Source of the DNA: Polytrichum commune
Taxonomy: Eukaryota; Streptophyta; Polytrichopsida; Polytrichales; Polytrichaceae
Reading direction: 5' to 3'
DNA: 64,000 nucleotides
NCBI GenBank assembly: GCA_950295325.1
Contig: OX485803.1
Span: 3,970,001 to 4,034,000, forward strand
The stretch's first letter is position 1. Every line of letters begins with the position of its first letter. The position numbers were made by a program, and so were the translations under genes. Positions 1 to 8,549 of the stretch are shown piece after piece. The notes beneath the pieces are model-generated. The model was not told where the DNA came from, searched no databases, and worked only from the letters and a program-made list of their open reading frames with translations.

Positions 1-3000
1 GTAACGAACACGAAGGTTGCGAGCAGGTTCACGAAGTTAAAACAGGCTATCACGGTTCTCAACAAGGCGCTGCAAAGCAAACCCAAGACGCAGCAACCTG
101 TGAGGCGGAAGGCAATGACGGAAGAAGGCGCAGGGTCCTCAAGACCACAAACTGTGAGGAAACCGCGGGCGGTCCCTGCAGACTCGAGACGGACGAGCAC
201 TACAACAACGCCGGCTGACAGCGAGACGCCAACGCCATCAGGAAGCCGTCAGACGACCCCTTCCAAGAGGGGAAGAGAGTCATCGGGGATGACTGACGAG
301 CCTGTTTCCCCGGAGCTCCGGATGCCGAAGCCTGGCCAAGAGGTGGATGCAGGCGAAATACAAAAAATAAACAACAACTTCGAGACAAAATGCCTGCACT
401 GCTTCTTCATGGGCAGGGACTTCAAATTCGAGGTCAACATTGCGCAGTGCCACCTTGCGCCACCAGAGAAGTGCGTCCGAGCCAAGGAGGACGCCTACGT
501 CGACTGGATGGTCGCTCAAATCTTGGGCGGGCAGTTCAAGGACGACAGGCAGACAATTGTTGTCATGCCACAAGGGCTGAAAAGAATGCCGACGCCTGAG
601 ATGTGGCCGGCAATCTCTAAAGGAGACTTCTGGCTGATTGACGGGCAGCACAGTGTGGAGGCCTCGAAAAAAATCCAGCTGATGACCGAGTGGGACGACC
701 CGAACAACCAGAAGGAGAAGCTAAAAGTTTGGAAGGCTTTGGTGGTTTGGTCGGACAACGAGACGGTCCTCAGCGACATCTCCAGGTTCTTCAACATGGG
801 GAACAAAAAGAGGGCCTATCAGGCATCGTGGATCAGAAACATCATGGCCTCGAGGGAGGTGTGGGAGTTTTATGGAAGGCCTCCCAAGGAAAGGGAGAAT
901 GCTAAAGACAAGAACCCCAAATGGGAGGTGAGTATGTTTGGGTCGATCGACCCAAACTCCTACATTGTTTTGTTGTCATCGCCAGGTTGATAGTTTGGGT
1001 CGGTCGACCCAAACTCTGAAATTGTTAAGATGTTTTCGCCAGGTTCATAGTTTGGGTCGTTCGACCCAAACTGCTGTTGCATTTGTTTTTCCATTATGTG
1101 TTGTCTAACATGTGCTAATGTCTTCCTGTGCAGGACTTCAAATATCAAATGATCAATAAATTCTCCTCGATCGACAATGCTAGCCACAAGCAGAAAAAAT
1201 ATAACGAGCTGAGAGGAGAAATCTATTTGATCACAGCGTCCGATTCCGTATGGGCAAGATGGAAGAGTGTTTTTGAAAAACACGAGACGGGGGACCTCAT
1301 GGACCCCAACACCGGCATGCTCTTCAACCAGACTACGCGCTTCAAGCAAATGAAGCCTCTGGTGAGGGAGTTCTTCAGAGCGCTTCAAGGTCTCTCCGAG
1401 ACAGAGATGGGAAAAGCGGCGTCCCACATCCTACACGTGGAGACGACGGCGAAGAGATGCTGGGTCCACCCTAAGATCGTCTTCACCAAACCCAAGATCT
1501 TCGTCCCTTCATGCTACACAATGAAGGAATGGACGGAGAACAGGAAGAAGAAGACGACCATCGTCCAGGAGCTGCACAAGCTTGTGCCAGAGAAGAAGCT
1601 CATCGTGGACGGAGAGGTCGACGAGGCGCACTGGAGGGCCTTCAAAGCCGAATATAAGTTTACCAGTGCGTCCATGGCGGCACTCATGAGGGAGGCGGGA
1701 GACGACTTCCTCAGATCCAAGCTCGTGAAGGGGGGGAGGAACCGGGCGCTTCCCGAACACTCAGTGCGGGCCTTCTCCAACTTCATAAAGGAGAAGAAGA
1801 TCGTTAGTTTCGAAGGCGATGCGCAATTCAACATGGTCACTGTCGAACCTCTCAGGATCCAGGGTTGGCCGGGTTCTGAGTCAAGGAAGGCGATCAGGAC
1901 TAGAGCCGGGGACCGCTTCCCCTTCGGAATGATAGACTTCAGGAACATCCCTGGAGCCTCATTCGAGGGGACTATGAGCACCCATTTTTACGATCCTTTC
2001 TTGTCGAAGTTCGTGGACTACGCCAGCCCCAAATTCAGGGAGGTCGACGTCTGGCTCTGGATTGTCGAGGACAGAAGGGCAGAGCAGGTTTACGAGATCG
2101 TGCGCAAATTGCATCCGGAGTATGCCGTCTCGAAATCTCACTACGTTGCTGCACCGGCGGAGGGGGCGTACAGCACGCTGAAAGACAAAAAGACGAAGAT
2201 CGTCAACGTGCTGTGTTTGTACTTCGTGTACAAAGTTGAGCTGCTTAAGGTGCCAAACCATCCCATAGCCAGGATGGAAAAGCTCTTCCAAGTCCAAGAA
2301 GGGTTGGGTACCAGCAGGAGCTTATATGACGAGGCGAAGTACGCCAACTACCCCGCGGATGAGCTGCGCATGGAGTTCTACCTGCGGATGATGAGGACCC
2401 TCACGAAGAGAGGGGACTGCATCTTCAACGTTTTCGGGGGGTCCAAACCGATTTTTGCAGCCATGGTAAGCAGAAAACCCAGAAGTCCCTATACGTTCGG
2501 TTTGGGTCGAACGACCCAAACTAGGGGCATGCACAGTTTGGGTCGAGCGACCCAAACTAGGGCCATGCATAATTTGGGTCGAGTGACCCAAACTAACTAT
2601 TCTTATTTTGTTTGGAAGTCATTTTCCATTATATGTTCATTTGGTGTTACTAATAGTATTGATTTTGATTGTGCAGATGTCTGGGTTGAACATCTACTCC
2701 TATGTAGAGGATGCCGATGTTCAATTCTACAGGACCCAAAAGGCGCTGGCCAAGAGAATGGACATCCTCGACTGGATACCCGGATCCTACGTCGAAGAGA
2801 TCGTCGAGGGGGGCGAGAATCCTTTGGATATTGCGAGGCGAATCAACCCGGGTGAATTCGCCATGCGGGCCCCCGTTCAATTGCCAGAGCCGCTCATCGG
2901 GTTGCATCCGGGCAATCCGTCTATGGGAGCAGGTGGCAGGGTTGGGGAGGAGGGGGAGGAAGACGAGGAGGAGGCGGAGGAGGAAGCAGAGAAAGTGGAG

Positions 3001-3936
3001 GGGGAGGTGGAGGAAGGGGCAACAGGATTCACTCAAGAATCCGAGGCCCCTCAGCGGAAGAAGGCCATGCGGCCTGCCACGCCGCAGAGCAGGCTGGTGC
3101 CCGCGTTGACGGTGGACGACGCCAAGGATATGTACTCGAGGGACGCGACGGCCACCTTCAGGGAGCGTAGAAGGATGAAGGGGAAGAAGCTGTACGGGGA
3201 CTATGCGGTGGAGGAGACGATCGCAATAAGCTCCGAGGACGAGGACGACATGGAACTCGCCAAGAAGCTGAGGTCTGATCCTGCCTCCCCCAGAGCGTTC
3301 GCCGGGAATGTGAGGGTGAAACCGGAGGTCCTCACCGTGGAGGAGGCGAACGCAAAAATGCTCCGAGACGAGGAGCAGCGTGTGCGACTGCAGAGGGCTG
3401 CCGCCGAGGAACCCTCTGTCCGCAACGAAGTCGCGGAGTTGAGGGCTCTCCTGTTGGAGCAGGAGCGGCAAAGGGCGATGTCCCAAACTCCGTCCCAAGC
3501 GGACCTCATCACGCAAGTGATCCAGGGCATGCTGGCGCAGGGATTGGTGATGGCTCCCCCGAGTTCATTCCCTCACTTGCCCGCAGGCTTCCCTCCACAG
3601 GATATCCGCCCGCGGCCGGCGTTGGAGCATTCCTTCAGCTTCGCGGATTTGCTGCAGCCGCACGCCCGTCCTTACGCGCCTGTGCAGCAGGTGGATGATC
3701 CAAACCTTTGGCACGTCCCCGGAGCGTCCAGCTCGTTGGCACCCCCCCCCGCTCCGGCCTCCCATCCTCTTGCCCCCACACCACCAGCGGGACGACCCCC
3801 ACATGTTTGGGTCGTCCGACCCAAACAGTGCCGACGTTGCAGCGTCGCAGAGCGACCCTCGCCAAGCAGCAGGGTTTGGGTCGGCCGACCCAAACCCCGT
3901 CCCAATACAATATGCCATGTCCATCCTCCTCCATAA
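1..3936 (+). CDS. ParB-like (DGQH) domain plus methyltransferase-like protein, 3 exons, 5' partial
   Basis: Exon 1 (1-927) is open from the first base, so the start lies outside the window. Exon 2 is 1134-2465 and exon 3 is 2677-3936. Both introns start GTGAGT or GTAAGC, end CAG and are phase 0, giving about 1172 codons in the window. Residues 214-217 read DGQH within FWLIDGQHSVEASK, the signature of ParB/DGQHR-type domains. At the exon 2-3 junction GDCIFNVFGGSKPIFAAM (FGGS near residues 743-746), followed by a strand ending in an acidic residue, resembles motif I at the C-terminal end of beta-class N4/N6 DNA methyltransferases. A clear DPPY motif IV is not visible; GMIDFRNIPG stands roughly where it would be expected. 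Exon 3 continues into a Glu-rich stretch, a coiled-coil-like segment and a Pro-rich tail, probably disordered. ParB-methyltransferase fusions are known in phages and bacteria. The assignment here is by motif only and catalysis is doubtful. Confidence 0.72.
936..1071. repeat. Three 22-bp palindromes in intron 1 of the ParB-like gene
   Basis: Copies lie at 936-957, 993-1014 and 1050-1071, exactly 57 bp apart. Each has arms GTTTGGGTCG and CGACCCAAAC around a 2-bp centre (AT, GT, TT). The last two copies are also preceded by a shared GCCAGGTT-ATA stretch, so the array is a 57-bp tandem unit. All three lie inside intron 928-1133 and occupy 66 of its 206 bp. Confidence 0.95.
2500..2593. repeat. Three 22-bp palindromes in intron 2 of the ParB-like gene
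   Basis: Copies lie at 2500-2521, 2536-2557 and 2572-2593, exactly 36 bp apart, inside intron 2466-2676. The arms match those of intron 1; centres are AA, AG and AG, and the third copy has two arm substitutions. The linker is TAGGGGCATGCACA-like and unrelated to the intron 1 linker. The palindrome, not its surroundings, is therefore the shared element. Confidence 0.95.
3805..3895. repeat. Two 22-bp palindromes near the 3' end of the ParB-like gene
   Basis: Copies at 3805-3826 (centre TC) and 3874-3895 (centre GC) lie 69 bp apart. Both have perfect 10-bp arms. They fall within the terminal open frame of exon 3, where they would encode VWVVRPK and VWVGRPK. The reading frame may really be coding here, or the end of the gene may be spliced differently. 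Confidence 0.93.
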
Positions 3937-4059
3937 GAGGAGAATTGAAAACCACCAACCGCTCCCCCAAAACTTAGACCCTCCATAAAACCCAAAAACT
4001 TATATAATATTTAATATCCATTTACAACTCAGAATGAATGATTGATGCCGGTTGGTTGG

Positions 4060-4200
4060 TACAAATTTCATGCCTTTTACTCACTTGCAGTACCAAGTCA
4101 CGTCTTACATTTTAAACGATCATACGGACTCGACTGGAATCGAACCTGGAACGTCTTAACTCAAACATCCTCCCACAACCAACCGAGGAATCATGACTTG
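4060..4200 (-). repeat. Possible tRNA-derived SINE (A- and B-box-like promoter)
   Basis: On the - strand, GGTTCGATTCC (4136-4146) matches the RNA polymerase III B box. CCTCGGTTGGTTGTGGG, about 35 bases upstream (4172-4188), resembles an A box. No cloverleaf forms convincingly, so this reads as a tRNA-derived SINE rather than a tRNA gene. Element ends are not defined. Confidence 0.33.
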
Positions 4201-4559
4201 GTGTTCATTCTCATTACCAAAACACTAATTATTCTTAAAAGGCATGCACCCCCGTGGGCCATGATCGGCCCATGTTATTTGTTTCTCGGTTACTATAGTG
4301 TCCATCCTCGAAAGAGGAGAGTAGTCTTGTCCCAGCTTCCCCATGTCCTGTGGGCATCGGGTTGTTGGCATTACGAACGGACACTCTATTCACGCCGGCC
4401 CCTAAAAGGGACCGGAGTTTCTATCTATCTATCTTCTACATAAGCACAAGGTGAAAAATGCAAACGCCACTCTAGATTAGGTTCACTACGTTCATTGGGC
4501 TGAATTTTTTCATGAGTATGAGTAAGGCCGAATTTATGCCAATTACGTAGAAAATGGGT
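4201..4559. other. Intergenic stretch, no gene seen
   Basis: No supported coding region. The segment includes a short palindromic run (GGGCCATGATCGGCCC near 4257) and a TCTATC microsatellite near 4421-4436. The mixed composition may be further degenerate short-repeat sequence. Confidence 0.5.
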
Positions 4560-4990
4560 CACCAATGAAGATATACATGCCAAGCTCTCTAAACATTCTT
4601 GACAACATAGCAAATCACGAATGCACAAACAATGCAACTACTAACATTTTAATTCGCACAATATATGGGGAACCACACGAGGAACTATTATGGTCTATGA
4701 CACACACAACTCAAACCACACACTATGCCACAAAAACAATAAGGATATGTGGCCACACTTGTTATCACCATGCGAAAACAAACCCCTAGAAGACCTTAGA
4801 ATAGAAAGACACAATGTTGCCACCCACCAAAGCACTAACCTCCTCAACTTATGCACACTTATAAGATACTTCACATTAACCAATGTTGGAGACTAGAATG
4901 GCAACCCACAAGATAACACCATCCCACCGTGGATACTAAGAGGAGACTATTATAATAATCATTGTACATGTCAAGCAAACCTTTGACCAG
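4560..4990 (+). pseudogene. LINE ORF2 C-terminal fragment (zinc-knuckle region)
   Basis: Two overlapping + strand frames give DMWPHLLSPCENKPLEDLRI and then IERHNVATHQ through FTLTNVGD. These parallel the DTWLHVLLKC, LRIKRHN and FTLMNAGTF segments at the end of the larger LINE at 8.5-15.7 kb. After 4895 another frame continues with NPQDNTIPPW and CTC. The piece is frameshifted, lacks the reverse transcriptase and lies in the opposite orientation to the large copy. It is a truncated relic of the same LINE family. Confidence 0.65.
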
Positions 4991-5005
4991 TTATGAATAA
5001 CCCAA

Positions 5006-5690
5006 CCCTATACAGTCAAGACTCTATAAGTGTTACCCCTATAAATGTTATAATTTCATATATGTTAAGAAAATTTTACTCCCCTACAAAAACACAATTG
5101 GTAAGACTAGTGAGTCTTATGTGTTAAGTGTTATAACATGCTCTACTCCCTTCTTTTTTAATTGCACCTCTATAAGTGTTAATTTTGAGAAAATCAAGGT
5201 AACAATATATGAGAGCATACATTTTAAACATGTAATCACATTTATCCCATATTCTTTGCGAACAATTCAAAATTGTTGGAGGCACACGGGTGTTCTTTCG
5301 ATCTCTATTGAGAGGGAGATAGAGGAAGCTAGGCGCTTGGTAGAAATTGACGAAGTTGCTACTCTACTTCATCAATTGACGTTGTAATCATTTGATAATG
5401 AGGTGGGTGACGTGATGAATGCTCGTGAATACCTCAATTATGAGATGGAGTTTGATTTAAACAACCCCTATGAACCTACCGATGAGGAGTTTTTGGATAT
5501 GTATTCCTCATAACATCGAGAAATTAACATTGATGAGGTTATGGTTGATGTGGTAGAAGAAGTTGTAGGATTTAGTGTTGTTGAGCGTTCTCTAGAGACT
5601 TTGAAGATATACTTTGAACAAAGACCAAATGATGCCCTATCACACATCAGGAGCATTCAAGGACTCCAGAAGGAAGTTTCATCTCATCAT
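5006..5690 (+). pseudogene. Pogo/Tigger-like (CENP-B type) DNA transposon remnant
   Basis: The stretch opens with CAGTCAAGACTCTATAAGTG, similar to the terminal sequence of plant pogo-like transposons. Downstream a + strand frame reads IEREIEEARRLVEIDEVATL, and after a shift EMEFDLNNPYEPTDEEFL and LETLKIYFEQRPND. These are short acidic motifs like those at the C-terminus of pogo/Tigger transposases. The central DDE domain is missing and stops interrupt the frame. The assignment rests on resemblance of short pieces. Confidence 0.38.
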
Positions 5691-5854
5691 TTGGAAGCAA
5701 CACTATATTCGTTAAATTGAGACTTTTTGGGCATTTTGAGACATTCACATAAATAAGAACAAGGATAAATGGAACACATATTGGAGAAAGTTGTAAGATG
5801 CGAACACTTTGAAGCAGGTGTTTAGACCAAGAACCCCATAAATAACTCATATTT

Positions 5855-6125
5855 GTGATGGTTTAGGGTGGGCAATCCAAATCTTAGACCACATTTAAGG
5901 GGAAACCTTAAAACATTCATATTATTGCACACAAAATATTAGAGCTTGTATGAATATGGTTTAGGTAGGGCAATCCAAACCATAGATCTTATTGAAGGGT
6001 TAATATGTTAACCAATATAATATTGCATACAAAATATTCCAAACTCATATTTGTGATGGTTTAGGTAGGGCAATCCAAACCTTAGACCATATGGAAGGGG
6101 AAATCATGTCTAACTTGTATTATTG
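5855..6125. repeat. Tandem repeat, about 100-bp unit, nearly 3 copies
   Basis: The phrase GGTTTAGGTAGGGCAATCC with slight variation recurs at about 5861, 5959 and 6060. Each is followed by a shared CTTAGACC...GAAGGG and TATTGCA...CAAAATATT block. The unit is 98-101 bp and diverged by point changes and small indels. No gene is seen from 5700 to 6264. Confidence 0.8.
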
Positions 6126-6264
6126 CAAAAAAAAAACATACAAAGTGTGGCATGTAAAATGCATATCATGCTAACACCACACATGCATTGGATAGTGCGA
6201 CCCAAAATGTTCTTGCCTATGGTCCAAAACCCTACGCCTACTATGGCCTATCTAGCCTCGGATA

Positions 6265-7076
6265 CTACCTCTTTTTCTTTTGCTTCATTTTCTTTTGCTT
6301 TTTTTTTTCTTTTGCCTCTTTTTCTTTTGCCTCTTTTTCTTTTGCTGCAGCTTCTTTTGCTCGCATTGCTTCAACATTCCTGAAAATCTCCGCCCCGCGA
6401 CTATAGCCATTCTTGGGGTGAACGCCATCAATAACACATTTTGTATTCCGTCGGCCGCCCGAATTATACGACGAAGAATTCGAATACGATGAAGTGGACT
6501 GTCTTGCATTTCTGGTCATGGAGTAGAAACGCTCCAACTCGATGGACGCACTAGACCCCCGCATAGGTTTACGGGTGGGAGCAACCTGCAACGCGTCAAC
6601 GCAAGAACACATGTGTTAGTTTAGGGAGGAAGACCCAAACGTGTCACACATTCATTTTTTAAGTGCAAAATGATTGTAATGCGCGGATAACCATGTTTTT
6701 TTGGGGGGGGGGGGGGGTTCACCTTGTCACCGGGGGCGTTCCCGTCGGAGTTGGCGAGGAGGGGCAAGGCATCCCGCAAAGGAATAGGAAGGGTTCCACT
6801 CTTCGTAGGCCGAGCGTCCATCCGCAGCCGCCGTTGAGGTGTACTACTGCCGCCGGGCCGAGAGGGGGATGTCCGGACACATTTGCGATTTATGCCTTTG
6901 AGCGGTGACGGGGACGCAGATCGCCGGAAGATTTGCTTGGGTGGGGGGCTATCGACGACGCCGGCGTCAAGAGGCTCCTTGGAGTAGTCGATGGTTGACG
7001 CGGCGTCGTAAACGGTCTCGTAGAAGAAGCTCCCCAAGTCTGACTCGCTGACGACGTCAATCGAGGGCTCCAAACG
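6265..7076 (-). CDS. Unrecognised two-exon gene, basic Lys/Glu-rich C-terminus, 5' end not found
   Basis: On the - strand an exon at 7076-6723 (118 codons) begins after TTTTGGCTCCAG and ends AAG before GTGAAC. The next exon at 6585-6265 begins after GACGCGTTGCAG and runs to a stop (106 residues). Both junctions are phase 0. The first exon encodes LEPSIDVVSESDLGSFFYET followed by a Ser/Pro/Arg-rich stretch. The second has ELERFYSMTRNAR and ends in repeated AKEKEAKEKE and KKKQKK blocks, a charged helix that could be a nuclear signal. No family is recognised. No start codon was found upstream, and the phosphatase gene ends only about 140 bp away, so the 5' exon is missing or the gene is broken. 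Confidence 0.45.
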
Positions 7077-7219
7077 CTGGAGCCAAAATTGGAACAAAAC
7101 AAAACCCAAGGAAAAGGGGGGAGATAGAGCGCGTGAAAATCAAGATACATATGAAGCGTAAATTACACAAAATGGGTAGGCGCATATACACACACACACA
7201 TACAAACACACGTACTGTC

Positions 7220-8032
7220 TCAAATGAGCTTGTTAAATTTCGCGTGAGATAACAACTCTCTGTACAAATGGTCTCGTGGATCCAAGTATCTCTCGCCTAT
7301 GGGATTATTCCTAACAAAATTGTTTACGGGAAGTCCGCTTCCCCAGAGCGCCTGGAGGTATTTACTAAGGTCTAACAAAAATCGGTCCCGGACCTTCTCG
7401 ACCGTCCACGTAGGGCACACTATGAAGTTGGCCGTCGGGTTCAACATGTTCTTTGCGGCGCTGTCGTCCACCATGAGCGTGTTCTCGCGGGTGGGGCGGA
7501 CGTCGTAGGGGACGCCTATCAAGGACGGTCGCTGGTCCCAAAAAATGGGCTTCAAGACCTTGAGGTATTGGGGGGAAGCGGGGTTGTTTGGTTTTTTGAC
7601 GACTTTGCCGTCCTGTGTGTACAATATTCTACAGGCTTCCTGTGCTAGGACCATGCAGGGGGGCTCGATGCCCTTGAAGATGAACTCCACGACCGCATTG
7701 GTGTTCTCGGCCGTCATGGAGCTCCACACGACCACCCACCATCGTTGTTGGGCGATCTGGAGGAAGGTCCGAAGCCACGGGCGGAGGTGAACTAGCTTGC
7801 TCTTTATGAACGTGGGCGGCCCGTCGTAATTAGCGTCCTCGGGCTTGCAAAAGGGCACTGTGGGGGCCCTAGGGCAATGAACGCACTGCACGAGGACACC
7901 GTTCAGGTCTAACACCAGGAATCGTTTCTTCGGCAGCGGGGGCGGGGCGGGTAAAACCGGGGGCGCCGCCGCGCTGCCCTCTCCGCTCCTTGGGGAAGAA
8001 CGTCGGGGAGCCGCTACGCTATGCTCCGAGCC
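7220..8032 (-). CDS. FCP1/NLI-interacting-factor-like (HAD) phosphatase, terminal exon
   Basis: This exon opens after ATCCGCAG (acceptor AG ending at 8033) and encodes 270 residues to a TGA at 7222-7220. After a Pro-rich linker come KKRFLVLDLNGVL (HAD motif I), WWVVVWSSMTAEN (motif II Ser) and TLMVDDSAAKNMLNP (motif III DDS), in the order and spacing of plant NLI-type phosphatases, with the usual short C-terminal tail. Family members dephosphorylate Ser/Thr, often on the RNA polymerase II C-terminal domain, in the nucleus. The second catalytic acid of motif I is Asn (D-L-N-G), a variant I associate with some plant members but which may weaken catalysis. No in-frame ATG precedes the domain, so at least one upstream exon is needed. 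Confidence 0.8.
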   Translation of the reverse strand, partial: GSEHSVAAPRRSSPRSGEGSAAAPPVLPAPPPLPKKRFLVLDLNGVLVQCVHCPRAPTVPFCKPEDANYDGPPTFIKSKLVHLRPWLRTFLQIAQQRWWVVVWSSMTAENTNAVVEFIFKGIEPPCMVLAQEACRILYTQDGKVVKKPNNPASPQYLKVLKPIFWDQRPSLIGVPYDVRPTRENTLMVDDSAAKNMLNPTANFIVCPTWTVEKVRDRFLLDLSKYLQALWGSGLPVNNFVRNNPIGERYLDPRDHLYRELLSHAKFNKLI

Positions 8033-8458
8033 CTGCGGATACGAGCGAGAGAAAACGGGGGCGACTTATGTCATGCTATGTCCAAACGAAGCATTAAGGA
8101 AACGAGCGTTCTCGGTGCAAACACAAAAGCATTTGATTCATTTTGGAGGGGGTGCAACAAGGGATACAAGGGATACAAGAGCATACAAAATACATTCAAA
8201 CACAATATACAAGTATATAGGAGTCAAAAATGGTGATTATATTATATACAATGCTCTATGTACATCTTGATTGGGGGAGCCGCGTTGAACGATGCGTTCA
8301 AACTAGCCTACTTCTACATCTAGAAAAAATTGAAGAGACGGGCCGCCGTGATGAAGACTTCGTTGCAAAGCCGGGGGTAGGTGGACGAACGAATGGTCGC
8401 TGGGGGTGACGAAGGGCGCGAGTGCCGGGGGGGGCCTAAGTTCGTCCTAGCTAGGGGA

Positions 8459-8549
8459 CACGACCAAGGCAAGAAGTCAAAGACCCAGGAAGTTTGGGTC
8501 GGCCGACCCAAACTGAGTGGGGTCAGTGCATTACCTCGCCTTGGTCGTG
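8459..8549. repeat. 22-bp palindrome nested in a wider 12-bp inverted repeat
   Basis: The palindrome at 8492-8513 has arms GTTTGGGTCG and CGACCCAAAC around GC. Outside it, CACGACCAAGGC (8459-8470) pairs perfectly with GCCTTGGTCGTG (8538-8549). The outer right arm overlaps the inferred splice donor at 8535, so pairing could bring exon end and intron interior together in RNA. Confidence 0.9.

Noticed and set aside
936-3895. CRISPR-like array (short palindromic repeats at regular spacing)
   Set aside because: Only three copies per cluster, linkers are themselves repeated rather than unique spacers, no cas genes, and the setting is eukaryotic introns.
4060-4200. A true tRNA gene on the - strand
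   Set aside because: A B box is good, but no acceptor stem, anticodon arm or correct spacing can be drawn; a tRNA-derived SINE fits better.
7110-7222. Phosphatase gene continuing into the exon at 7076-6723
   Set aside because: The phosphatase ends with a family-typical C-terminus and TGA; the only good donor-like site (GTACGT) lies after the stop and gives the wrong phase.
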